13,938 nt of DNA from Smittium culicis (lineage: Eukaryota; Kickxellomycota; Harpellomycetes; Harpellales; Legeriomycetaceae): assembly GCA_001970855.1 (NCBI GenBank), contig LSSN01004376.1:1-13938 (forward strand), read 5' to 3'. How positions within the stretch are numbered: position 1 is the stretch's first letter; each line of letters begins with the position of its first letter. The notes beneath the pieces are model-generated. The model was given only the letters and a program-made list of their open reading frames with translations. It had not been told where the DNA came from and made no database searches. The position numbers and the translations under genes are program-made. Shown piece by piece: positions 1 through 7,850 of the stretch.

Positions 1-12
1 TTTTTTGGTGTT

Positions 13-18
13 TTTATT
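13..18 (-). terminator. candidate polyadenylation signal of the 53-457 gene
   Basis: Read on the minus strand this is AATAAA, about 35 nt past the TAA stop of the small acidic gene. The plus strand here is T-rich. That is the position expected for a eukaryotic poly(A) signal, but a hexamer of this kind is common by chance in AT-rich DNA. Confidence 0.4.
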
Positions 19-52
19 AGTGTTTTTGATGTTGTTTTAAACATATTTAAAA

Positions 53-457
53 TTATAGTTCGGGGCTATCCTGCGGTTTTCCAGGTATCTGATATCTGGA
101 TAAATCAGGAGGTGGTGTGGGGCCGAATCGACTAGCATTATAGGCCTCGAAAGCAGTTTTATCGATGTGGCCGTTGCGGAAGTCGTCGTACACCTGTTTG
201 TACTCATTATAATCTGAGTCCTGTGTGTGATAGCCGTCTTGGCTGGAATCAGGCTCTTTTTTGACTTCAATGTCTGAAGAGTCGATGTCCATGCCGGAGC
301 TATTTGCGTTTTCGCTTTCACCGGTGATGTCAACATCGATATCACTCGAATCCAGCGGAATGTTATTGGTTGAAATCGCAGAGGCGATAGCACCTTTAAG
401 ATCGATCTTTTTCCCAGCGGCTGTGGGTTTTTTATCTTTGAGATTATCATTAGGCAT
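53..457 (-). CDS. small acidic, mostly disordered protein, function unknown
   Basis: A 134-codon frame from ATG at 457 to TAA at 53. I do not recognise the family. Seen: GC content near 45%, far above the flanks, which supports real coding. The N-terminus is lysine-rich (residues 6-21). Residues 35-82 are rich in Asp, Ser and Glu and contain a duplicated block, LDSSDIDV (35-42) and IDSSDIEV (58-65). The second block runs into VKKEPD, which fits the SUMO-attachment consensus (hydrophobic-K-x-E) with K66 as acceptor. Residues 83-108 could form a charged helix, followed by a proline stretch (FGPTPPPD, 111-118). There is no signal peptide or membrane segment. Start choice: the frame stays open upstream to a stop at about 583 but contains no other ATG; the Met has G at -3. 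Inference: a nuclear regulatory protein is plausible but unproven. Confidence 0.72.
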   Translation of the reverse strand: MPNDNLKDKKPTAAGKKIDLKGAIASAISTNNIPLDSSDIDVDITGESENANSSGMDIDSSDIEVKKEPDSSQDGYHTQDSDYNEYKQVYDDFRNGHIDKTAFEAYNASRFGPTPPPDLSRYQIPGKPQDSPEL

Positions 458-944
458 TGCTATTTTACCAAGAAAACCTGTATTTAATACTGTTTGCTTG
501 TTATTATTTTTTTTTTTAAGTAAGTATGAAGTGAAGTCTAAAGTTGTATAAAAATAAGAAACTAATAGGTAGTAGATCCTTCAGGGTTTGGCGGGGAAAA
601 AAAAGTCTTATGGTCAGCTGGTTGGAAAAAGAGTGAAAAAGAAAAAGAACTATTATTATATCTTGGTATAATCAAAAACAAAATAAGAAGGCGATGTGGA
701 ATATAAAGCAGAATAAAAAGAAAATAAGGATGGGAGGGAAGAAGGAGTTTATTTACAGATAATCCCAATAAAGAAAGTAATGAAAAAGTTCAAGTTTAGA
801 ATATGAAAAGATGAATTTATAGAGAAAGGGAAGGGGAAGTGGGATAAATAGATAATATGATATGAGGATTAAATTGATAGTTAAAGTGAATAGTTGAGGA
901 GAGGATGAATGGGAATTGAATAAACTGTAAATGGAGGGGGAAAA
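458..944 (-). promoter_or_regulatory. intergenic region: RGS 3' flank and promoter of the small acidic gene
   Basis: 487 bp between two genes on the same strand. On the minus strand it is strongly pyrimidine-rich (C and T), which is common in fungal promoters and 3' flanks. A T11 run on the plus strand (507-517) gives a poly(dA) tract 50-60 nt upstream of the downstream ATG. A TATA-like TTTTTATAC lies on the minus strand about 90 nt upstream of it (roughly 545-555). A minus-strand AATAAA at 748-753 is a possible poly(A) signal for the RGS gene, about 195 nt after its stop. The cytosine-free part at 792-924 is listed separately. Confidence 0.5.
792..924. other. cytosine-free tract on the plus strand (guanine-free on the minus strand)
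   Basis: 133 consecutive plus-strand bases contain no C but about 39 G; the flanking Cs are at 791 and 925. The tract lies just past the stop codon of the minus-strand RGS gene, so a transcript from that gene would have a guanine-free 3' untranslated stretch. It is not a simple repeat, because the order of A, G and T is irregular. Confidence 0.85.
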
Positions 945-2333
945 TTATGAATTTTCTTTGGTTTTGGACCATAGCCGAGAAGCGAAGCTTGAAGGTTTGG
1001 ATTTTTTCAGCAGGTAAGTTTCAGATTTATTTTTAATAGGAAGGCGGTTGGTTGAGATGGATGAGGAGAGATTATTATCAAGAACAAAAGTTGATGCGTC
1101 AAAGTTAGAGTTAGATTTCAGTGCGGCTTTAGATATGTTTACGCTTTTTGAGTAGATATTAGTGAAAGTTCTGACTGATAGAGAGCTTTTAGCTTTATCG
1201 AAATTAGAGTCGAATTTTTCTGGTCTTTTACCGAAAACTTTGCCATCGTTTGCGAAAGGGTTATTGTTGATGAAGGCAGCAGCTGTTTCGAAATTTGGAA
1301 GCGGAACCTGTAAATTGATTTTTGAGAAACGATGAGCCCATGATTCTAGTGAACTTCTTAGGTCGACGGAGGTGAGATCGCTTTCATTAAGCATGTAGAT
1401 GTTACTGTTATCGATAGAGCCGTCGATGTCGTGGACTCTGATTCCGTAAGATTTGTGGAGATTAATTGAGATTTGAGCAGCGGCAGAATAATTTGCATAT
1501 TCAAGGTCGGTAAATCCGTTTTTAAGATCAAAGATAGATTTTAGCATAAGCTTATGTTCGGGCTTTTGTATAAAGTTTAGAACGGACGATTCTAGTTGCT
1601 TAAACATATGAGCATGCGCTTTTGTAAAAATATTGTCGGGGATGATATCCTTAACGATGTCGATTGCTAATTTTTGGCTCATACTTGAGCTGATATTAAT
1701 TTCAAGGGGAGAAGACCTCCTGATAAAGGTGTTGTAAATGATGAGGGCGTATTTTTTCCGCACTTCGTTTGAATTCTTTGGTAGTTTTTGAAATGCTTCA
1801 ACCTCTAAGTAAAAAAGAAGAATTTCAGGACAAAAATCAAGTGTCAAGGAGACTAGGAAATAAGCTAGACAGATGTGGTTTTTCAAGAGGTAAACGATTT
1901 CATTTTGTAAAATATTATCATAGTTTTCGACTACTATGGGTTGTTCGATCAAGGTTGGTTCACTTTTTAGAGTGCATACATTGGTGTTACTTTGAGTCTT
2001 TTTTGTTCTGCTCCAAAAAGATTTGAAGAAGTGAGTTTTAGGCTTTGATCGAATCTGAGAATCGATTTCAAAGCTGTCATTTTTATTTGTAATGTCAGAA
2101 TCCATACTCATTTTATTATCTTGTTTTGTGAAACTGGAAATGTCACTATATGAAGAATCAGTATGATCGGACAGAGAATGTTCGTTACTGATTTCAGGAT
2201 GGATATCAACAAGGGAGTTGGCGGATATCTTTCCGCGAGAAAAAGCGAGTGTACTAGCTTGCTTGAATCTAAGAGAGTGGTCGCTTGCTTGATTATAGCT
2301 TAAAGTATGCAGCTCTAAGCCCGATGTTTTCAT
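945..2333 (-). CDS. RGS-domain protein (regulator of G-protein signalling)
   Basis: A 462-residue single-exon frame, ATG at 2333 to TAA at 945. The RGS domain spans about residues 143-258. Recognisable family blocks are EILLFYLEVEAF (170-181), IYNTFI (199-204), SPLEINIS (208-215) and FTKAHAHMFKQLES (236-249). RGS domains usually bind activated G-alpha and speed GTP hydrolysis. Of the usual G-alpha contacts, the Asn of the EIN motif is present (N213), but the Asn after Glu170 is Ile171 and the late Asp and Arg are Ser and Asn, so GAP activity may be weak. Outside the domain the protein is Ser/Asn-rich and probably disordered. Two similar aromatic-basic motifs flank the domain, SFWSRTKK (105-112) and RLWSKTKE (453-460). 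An NPF motif (358-360) could bind EH-domain endocytic proteins. There is no membrane segment or signal peptide. The first in-frame upstream stop is at 2376-2378; A at -3 supports this start. Confidence 0.88.
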   Translation of the reverse strand: MKTSGLELHTLSYNQASDHSLRFKQASTLAFSRGKISANSLVDIHPEISNEHSLSDHTDSSYSDISSFTKQDNKMSMDSDITNKNDSFEIDSQIRSKPKTHFFKSFWSRTKKTQSNTNVCTLKSEPTLIEQPIVVENYDNILQNEIVYLLKNHICLAYFLVSLTLDFCPEILLFYLEVEAFQKLPKNSNEVRKKYALIIYNTFIRRSSPLEINISSSMSQKLAIDIVKDIIPDNIFTKAHAHMFKQLESSVLNFIQKPEHKLMLKSIFDLKNGFTDLEYANYSAAAQISINLHKSYGIRVHDIDGSIDNSNIYMLNESDLTSVDLRSSLESWAHRFSKINLQVPLPNFETAAAFINNNPFANDGKVFGKRPEKFDSNFDKAKSSLSVRTFTNIYSKSVNISKAALKSNSNFDASTFVLDNNLSSSISTNRLPIKNKSETYLLKKSKPSSFASRLWSKTKENS

Positions 2334-2880
2334 TATACTATAAAGAGGAGTTAATACTGAAATGTGAGTTAATAATTAGGTAACTGCGAAAAACAATCAT
2401 TAAAATTTATTTTTCTTTGTTAAGAGGTGTTTTTGGAGATACACAGACACACCTAGAACTTTTTCGAATGAATGATCTCAGTAGTGTAGTAAAGGAAATG
2501 TTATCTATGAATGTGGGAAAGTCGATACTCAAGCAGTGTGATTATAAATTATTTCAAAATAGAAGATATGAGTAATATGGAATATTATTGTGAGTCAAAA
2601 TTATTTTGAGAAAATAAGCTATAATAACAAATGGAGAGGAGATAAAGAGGCAGAAGAGTGATGAGATAGTTTTGCTTTTTTTTTTTTTGCAGAAAAGGTC
2701 TAAGTATTAGATGGTGGATAGGAATTAAAGGGATAGATAAAAGAATATTATAAGGGCTGAGTGAATTAAATTGTGTGCGGAGGCTAGATTTAAAGATATA
2801 TTAATTTACAATGTGGATTATAAAATAAAATAAAAGATGAATTGACAAAAAAGGTTATTTTGTTTGGGCATCAGTTGTTA
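2334..2880 (-). promoter_or_regulatory. upstream region of the RGS gene, pyrimidine-rich on the sense strand
   Basis: No open frame. On the plus strand G exceeds C about fourfold from 2461 to 2880 (roughly 96 G to 24 C by my hand count), so the RGS sense strand is C/T-rich. A T13 run lies at 2676-2688. A TATA-like AATTTATAAT on the minus strand (2541-2550) is about 210 nt before the ATG, and an AT-rich AATAAATTT is about 70 nt before it. A minus-strand CACATTTCAG just upstream of the ATG resembles a splice acceptor, but I find no convincing donor, so I treat the gene as intronless. Confidence 0.4.
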
Positions 2881-4149
2881 TTTATTAGTTTGAAAAAGCC
2901 GCCCAGCTTTTGGCAATTGAGACAAAAATAGCACAGATGAAAAAAAAAAAAAAAAGCTGTCAATTAAACTATATACGCTATATTATTCTAAGGTGAATAG
3001 AAAAGCATGTCAAATTTGAAGCACTGGAGAAGTTTGGCATCTATTTTTTCTTTTTTCCTTTTTTCACAAAGGAATGTTGCCGTTAAATATCGCTTTATTT
3101 AATTATTGCAGGCAATTTTCTTTGTCATAAAGAGATCTCGTATTCTATTGAATTAGTAACAAAGGGCTTATACGAGCATGAATCTATTGGCTAGAAGCAA
3201 ATTGCTATTTATAAAAAGAGGCGAAAACTAATTCTGGATATTATTTTTTTATACCTTGAAGCGCTTGTCAATAGGGCACAAAGAGAGCTGTGATTTGGTA
3301 ATATGAGTTAGATGGAGAATATATGAGAGTTATATAATCACGACTACTTATTCTGCTCGATTGGTCTTTTTTAGCTAGTTTATTGACCTGGTTTATAAAG
3401 CTAGGTAGGAAATGTTTTGTTTTTTTTTTGTTACTAAAAACGAATTAGATTCAATCGAGATTATAATGTCAATGAAGATTCTTAATTCTATGTATTTACA
3501 TAATCCATGTATTCAGTTTTTTACATGGTTTACAAAATCTTCAGCCAAAAGTCTTCCCAAAAGGCAAATTGGATATGAACTTTAGCATGATAAAAAATGC
3601 ATAGTTTTTCTACGTCACAATTATTAAGTAATAGTTGGCTTAGTCATTATAATGCGACTAAATTCAATAGCTTACTTTTATAGTTGATATAATTGGAACT
3701 TTATGGCTTAGTAAAACCAGAGAATTATCAATTGCTTTTAGTAAAAAATAAACTCAATTGCTCTTGCAGCTTAATTAGAATGGGATTAGGCTTCATCATT
3801 TTACAATACCTTAAAAAACAAGAGATTTATATAGTATCTATCGTTGTATAAAGCGGAGTGCCTATAAATTATTTAATTGAAGCTGCATCTTTTTTTCTAT
3901 ATCAGCGATTTTTTGACCGTATCTGATTTCTTGGAGAGATGAAGTAGTTGATTGTGAAACCAGTTTAGAGTTACATTTTTTGCACTCAACATAACCAATT
4001 TTAGGCTTAGGAATGGCTGATTTTGCCTAATTTTAATGCCTATTTAAAATGTAACTTGCTTTATAAGCTCTTTGACGAACTTAGTATCATGAGTAAAAAG
4101 GCCTAAGCTCCGCCAGCGAATATAAATCTAATCATTTCAGCTCTATTTT
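2881..4149. other. AT-rich non-coding stretch, left part of the gene desert
   Basis: No supportable gene on either strand. G and C are balanced here, unlike the skewed region to the left. It holds an A16 run (2940-2955) and three small hairpin-capable inverted repeats: AAAAGC/GCTTTT (2894-2911), CTAGTTTAT/ATAAAGCTAG with one bulge (3375-3404) and CCATGTA/TACATGG (3505-3528). Arms this short can occur by chance in AT-rich DNA. Confidence 0.5.
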
Positions 4150-4195
4150 TTGAGTATATGCATTCGCTGCTTATTGATTCGCAAGTGAATGATCA
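4150..4195 (+). repeat. possible fragment of the dispersed repeat (copy E)
   Basis: Bases 4171-4191 match 5314-5334 of copy A at most positions; the shared word is TTAYTGATTCGCMAGTGA. The word ATTCGCTGC just before it also occurs in copy B, but in a different relative place. Too short to be certain. Confidence 0.35.
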
Positions 4196-4626
4196 TTATG
4201 TAAGTATACAAGATTATTGGATAGATTATGATTTCTAAGCAATCGAAATGTTTTTTTTTAGCCACAGAAAAACTGCGATGAAATTTTGTAGGATGCAGCA
4301 AATGTACCTAAATTATGAATTAGTTGATTGATTTGAGGCAAGGACATTCAACTAATCTTACATTTCCTTCGCCCAAATTACTTCGCCTCGATCCCCTGCC
4401 TCCTCTTACGAAAAAAAAAAAGCTATATTACAAAATTACCTAATATTCTATACCATTTTTTTTTGGGATGCTGTCTAGTATGAATGGAGTATCGCTTTTG
4501 CTATATAAATAAGGCGTAAAGCTGATCAAATATACACGTAATTCGCAGAAGTTTAATTTCAATTTCACTTTTAATCAGCAATTTACTTCGTCCTTTCAAG
4601 TGTTAATATTTCTAATTTCAAATCAT
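4196..4626. other. AT-rich non-coding stretch with a GC-richer patch
   Basis: No gene seen. A short C-rich patch lies around 4370-4410 (words CGCCTCGATCCCCTG and CCTCCTCTTACG) and is followed by an A11 run. I could not match the patch to another place in the window. Confidence 0.4.
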
Positions 4627-4670
4627 GATAATCGACACTGATTCGCCCAAGTATATGTGTCATGATTATC
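4627..4670. repeat. inverted repeat able to form a 12-bp hairpin
   Basis: Left arm GATAATCGACAC (4627-4638) pairs with right arm GTGTCATGATTATC (4657-4670). All 12 left-arm bases pair, with a 2-nt bulge in the right arm and an 18-nt loop. The loop contains CTGATTCGCC, a word of the dispersed repeat. It could be a structured RNA element or a transposon-end remnant; nothing else supports either reading. Confidence 0.45.
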
Positions 4671-4695
4671 ATCATTTATTCGCTCAGATTGAGTG
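4637..4695 (+). repeat. possible fragment of the dispersed repeat (copy F)
   Basis: ACTGATTCGCC and, about 40 nt on, TTATTCGCTCAGATT match words in the same order in copies A and B (compare TTATTCGCTGCCATT in copy B). The rest is too diverged to align by eye. Overlaps the 4627-4670 hairpin. Confidence 0.3.
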
Positions 4696-5273
4696 TTTTA
4701 TGTGAACGACTATTTTAAACAAGCGACAATTATTTCCCATCATCATTTTTATTGATCACTATTTACAACTTTAGCATATATACTAACTAATGGAACTCTT
4801 TATGATGTACTCCAATAATGGCCAGAGCTAACATCTATAAAACTTTTCCTCCACATATACTTGCATTTCAACCATTATACTTAATTAATAACTATAGTCT
4901 ATTTGTGGATCCTACACTTTTGTGGCTTGTTTTATTGCACTTTGTAATATCCATTTACAGTTTTTACGCATAATATTAATTATCTGAAATATGTAAGTCA
5001 TATAATTCTAATTGCACAGTGTACCCAATCATTTTAGGTTCAGTTATACGACTCCCATTTTGGTAAATTCAGTGTCTAAATTATTTTCCGATATTATTCT
5101 ACCGCCAATTGGTTTGTAGTATTACTCCTTATGATTTCTAATTAAAGCCTTATTTCGATTACTTGACCGATATCTTCTAAGTTTGGTGTAATAAATAAGC
5201 ATCGCCTAAAAAACTCGTCAACCCTAAATAACCAAAAAGCTATCATCCTGCCAAATCCTCTTTGAAGCCTGAT
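4696..5273. other. AT-rich non-coding stretch with C exceeding G
   Basis: No gene seen. On the plus strand C outnumbers G roughly twofold (about 70 to 37 in 4561-4920 by hand count), the opposite of the region left of 2.9 kb. GC-richer words such as CTACCGCCAATTGG near 5100 may be further remnants of the dispersed repeat, but I cannot align them. Confidence 0.4.
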
Positions 5274-5500
5274 TTAACCTTTTACCATCCAATACTATTT
5301 ATAAATTTTGAATTTACTGATTCGCCAGTGATTTAAAAACATGTACATCACTTGTTATATTTATGCTATAAACCAATAACTGTATGAATCTAGGAATTAA
5401 TTTATTTAACTCTTCATACTTAGTATATAAATGACAGTCCATTTCCTTGGGAAAGGCTAAGAAATCGCATTTTACTCATAAACTAAAGATGTACATTTGG
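5274..5500 (+). repeat. diverged dispersed repeat, copy A
   Basis: Aligns in order with copy B: TTAACCTTTTACCATCCAA at its start, then TTACTGATTCG (5314), CAATAACTGTATGAATCT (5374), and GGGAAAGGCTAAG with ATCGCATTTTACTC near the end (5449-5480). Copy A starts 350 bp before copy B, and matched words stay 347-361 bp apart, so only small indels separate them. I see no conserved reading frame. Confidence 0.65.
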
Positions 5501-5599
5501 CGGATTCTTACTGGTGGCAGACTCTATATATTAAAATTTTCAAACTAATCAGATTTTGTTGGTTTTTTTACTTATATTGGAGAACGGCGTCAAATGGAA

Positions 5600-5850
5600 T
5601 TTCTGGTGTATCCGATAACTTTATTAACCCTTTCCCGCCCAACGCTCTTAAAAAATTAATTTATTGATTCGTTTATGATTTAAAAGTAAATTTATTATTC
5701 GCTGCCATTTTACTATAAGCTAATAATTGCATGTGCCTCGTAATTATCTTGTTTTTATTAAATCTAATTTGCTAAATGTGGTATTCAAAAATATTCCTCT
5801 GCCCGTGAAATGGTTAAACTCATATTCGCAATTAGAACCTCAATATAAGA
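5600..5850 (+). repeat. diverged dispersed repeat, copy B
   Basis: Its start, TTAACCCTTTCCCGCCCAAC (5624-5643), matches copy C at 18 of 20 positions, both differences being C/T. The 13-mer GCCCGTGAAATGG (5801-5813) is exact in copy C and at nearly the same distance (177 against 179 bp). TTATTGATTCG and TAATAATTGCATGTGCCT align with copy A. The copy is clearly GC-richer than its surroundings. A chance 66-codon frame (5727-5927) overlaps it and is not coding in my view. Confidence 0.75.
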
Positions 5851-5927
5851 GTGGGCTGCTTCTCGTTAGAATCTCCCTTTTGTATTGCGATTTCCTGCAT
5901 AACTGGCTAGTCAATTATTACAAATAG

Positions 5928-7190
5928 ATTATTTGTACACCCCTGGCTGTTTTTTAATTACTAATGTCTCGCCATATCTATATTGCTTTTATAGCAAAAT
6001 ATCGTATATATATCCAACCTAAACTAACCTAAAATTTATAATCATGAAACCTAAACTCGAATCCTCCACCATATTTTTACTTACACTCTTCTTAACCAAT
6101 AGCTAACAATTATTATAATTAGCTATTAAACAAAGATAAAAAATCATCCAAAAAAAAAGTTATAAAGTCTTCCAATTGCCATTTTCGCTCCTGATAAATT
6201 ATACTACTAGCTTTCTTTTCACCATTTATTCTCTGATTATTAAACTTGCCGATATATACTTTATAAATAGTACTTCAAGTTACTGTTTTATATAAAATAC
6301 GCTTAATTTTGCAATTCAAGATAAAAAAATGTCATATTTTACTCTTTAAACGTTCTATAAGTTTAATTTAGGGCAGTTTCTAGATTCAGATTATCCTTCT
6401 GTTGGATATATGATAAGCTATTTATAATATGGGTTCAAGCCAGCTATTACTAATCTAATATTAATTTCCAGTAATTTGTGTAAATCAAATTTTACGTATA
6501 TTAATAATAGTTTAAAATTCTCACTATTAGTATACTTTTCTTTTTGTCATTAGCCACAGCTAGTATTAATAAGGTTTATACCAATCCCTAACCTAAAAAT
6601 AAAATAGCTAAATTTTGTTTTTTGTTTTTTTTTTAATCCTTCTTATAGAAATCAGGACGCGTCTTTTTTTGATCCATCAACTCTTTTTATAACATAGTTT
6701 AATATGCGTGTAAATACTTGTTTATATTTATTATAAAATAGGGTGATCAATATCAATTTATTATTTTTAGTTTGCTTAGTCTTGACTTTATATTATAAAA
6801 TTAATTTCCTCTATATTAATAAAAGTTTCTGTTTTGGTTTACCTATTTACTAATCAGCTTACACTGCAAGCTTAAAAAGAATAATTACTAATCCTTTCTC
6901 AAGCCTCACTTATTTATAGATTATTATATATTTCAACCAGCCATCAATAAAAACGGATTCTGTGCATATCAAAATGGTATTTATTCAACCTAAAAATAAC
7001 CTCATTTCGAATTTCAATGCTTGAAAAAACATATTCTAAATACATTATAGAATTGGGGTTTTACATATTAATAATCTCTAAAAACTTATACTTTATTTAT
7101 TTTTCCACTGCTCGCCTCAAAACTATAAATACTATAATATATACTAATGGGATATTCTTTGGATAAGAGGAACTTTTTTTCCTTGGAGTA
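5928..7190. other. AT-rich non-coding stretch between repeat copies B and C
   Basis: No gene seen. A palindromic GACGCGTC at 6656-6663 contains the MluI-box core but is isolated. Several short A/T runs are present. CCTAA-type words near 5220, 6020 and 6590 are scattered and do not form a telomere-like array. Confidence 0.4.
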
Positions 7191-7330
7191 ATATCTGTTA
7201 ATAATTACTAGTTGATTTTATTGGCTAAACTAGCTAATCTGTTTTGGGGATTCTAAACAATGAGAGCGATATATTCCGGTTTAATTTTATTGGCTTGAAT
7301 ATTAGTTATCTGTTAATATTATTGGCGGAA
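7191..7330 (+). repeat. short degenerate tandem repeat
   Basis: ATTTTATTGGCT occurs at 7215 and 7284, each inside a wider similar block (7211-7245 and 7279-7315) that ends with ATCTGTT. The word ATCTGTTAAT also starts at 7193 and 7309. The two main blocks are offset by 69-71 bp. A further TTATTGGCGGAAT follows at about 7320. The copies are imperfect, so the duplication is old. Confidence 0.5.
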
Positions 7331-7599
7331 TTTAAAATGCATTTTGATTTGGGCCATTGGCCATTAATTTTTTATGCGATTTAATACACGACACTTCTCA
7401 CTATAAAACAACTCCTTCAAATAGAATCTCACATTTGATAAAATATTCTTATACTACTTTTAATCCCAAATAATATTCGAAGCGAAGGAAAATTTTAATG
7501 GAAAATGGACCGCTTCTCAAATGAATTTTCTATATATAAATCGTATGAGACTGCTCAGAGGATTTTGTGTTCAATGTTTAAAATACACCCTATTATTTC

Positions 7600-7850
7600 C
7601 CGAATGTTATTAATCCTTTCCCGTCCAACAATGTTATAAAGAATCATTTGCCCATCCGTTTATGATTATTAAGCAAGTTAATTATTTGCAGATACAATAA
7701 AATAAACGAATGGTTCTTCAGGCCTCGGAACTAAAGTATTTCAACTGAGCTTAGTTGGTTATATTTTGTAGATCAATAATAGCCTACCGCCCGTGAAATG
7801 GCCAAATTGCGATGCTTTATTCTAATTCAAATGCTCAAATAATAAAACAT
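7600..7850 (+). repeat. diverged dispersed repeat, copy C
   Basis: TTAATCCTTTCCCGTCCAAC (7610-7629), CATCCGTTTATGATTATTAA (7653), CTCGGAACTAAAGTATTT (7724) and GCCCGTGAAATGG (7789-7801) occur in the same order and spacing as in copy B. The 7725-7780 part is also the best match to copy D. Similarity upstream of TTAATCC seems to extend a further 10-20 bp (TTTCCCGAATG). No coding frame is preserved. Confidence 0.75.

Noticed and set aside
37..450. 137-codon minus-strand frame at the left edge
   Set aside because: It overlaps the acidic gene in another frame, and its composition is that of a shadow; the 53-457 frame has the better protein features.
261..551. 96-codon plus-strand frame
   Set aside because: Antisense shadow of the acidic gene that runs into the T11 tract.
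562..768. 68-codon minus-strand frame, Leu/Phe/Ser-rich
   Set aside because: Its hydrophobicity follows from the C/T-rich strand in this intergenic region; no domain or coding-like GC.
1769..2026. 85-codon plus-strand frame
   Set aside because: Lies antisense inside the RGS gene and has no recognisable features.
2352..2372. Possible 3' splice site just upstream of the RGS ATG
   Set aside because: CACATTTCAG fits an acceptor, but I found no good donor or coding-like exon upstream.
5727..5927. 66-codon plus-strand frame
   Set aside because: Falls over repeat copy B; the aligned parts of copies A and C show indels and no matching frame.
6428..6450. B-box-like GGTTCAAGCC, possible tRNA or SINE promoter
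   Set aside because: The flanks cannot form a T-arm, and there is no A-box or acceptor stem at the right distance.
5215..6600. CCCTAA-like words resembling telomeric repeat
   Set aside because: Scattered single words (near 5221, 6010 and 6588), never in tandem.
6656..6663. Palindromic GACGCGTC as a promoter element
   Set aside because: No gene within several kilobases; a single 8-mer is weak evidence.
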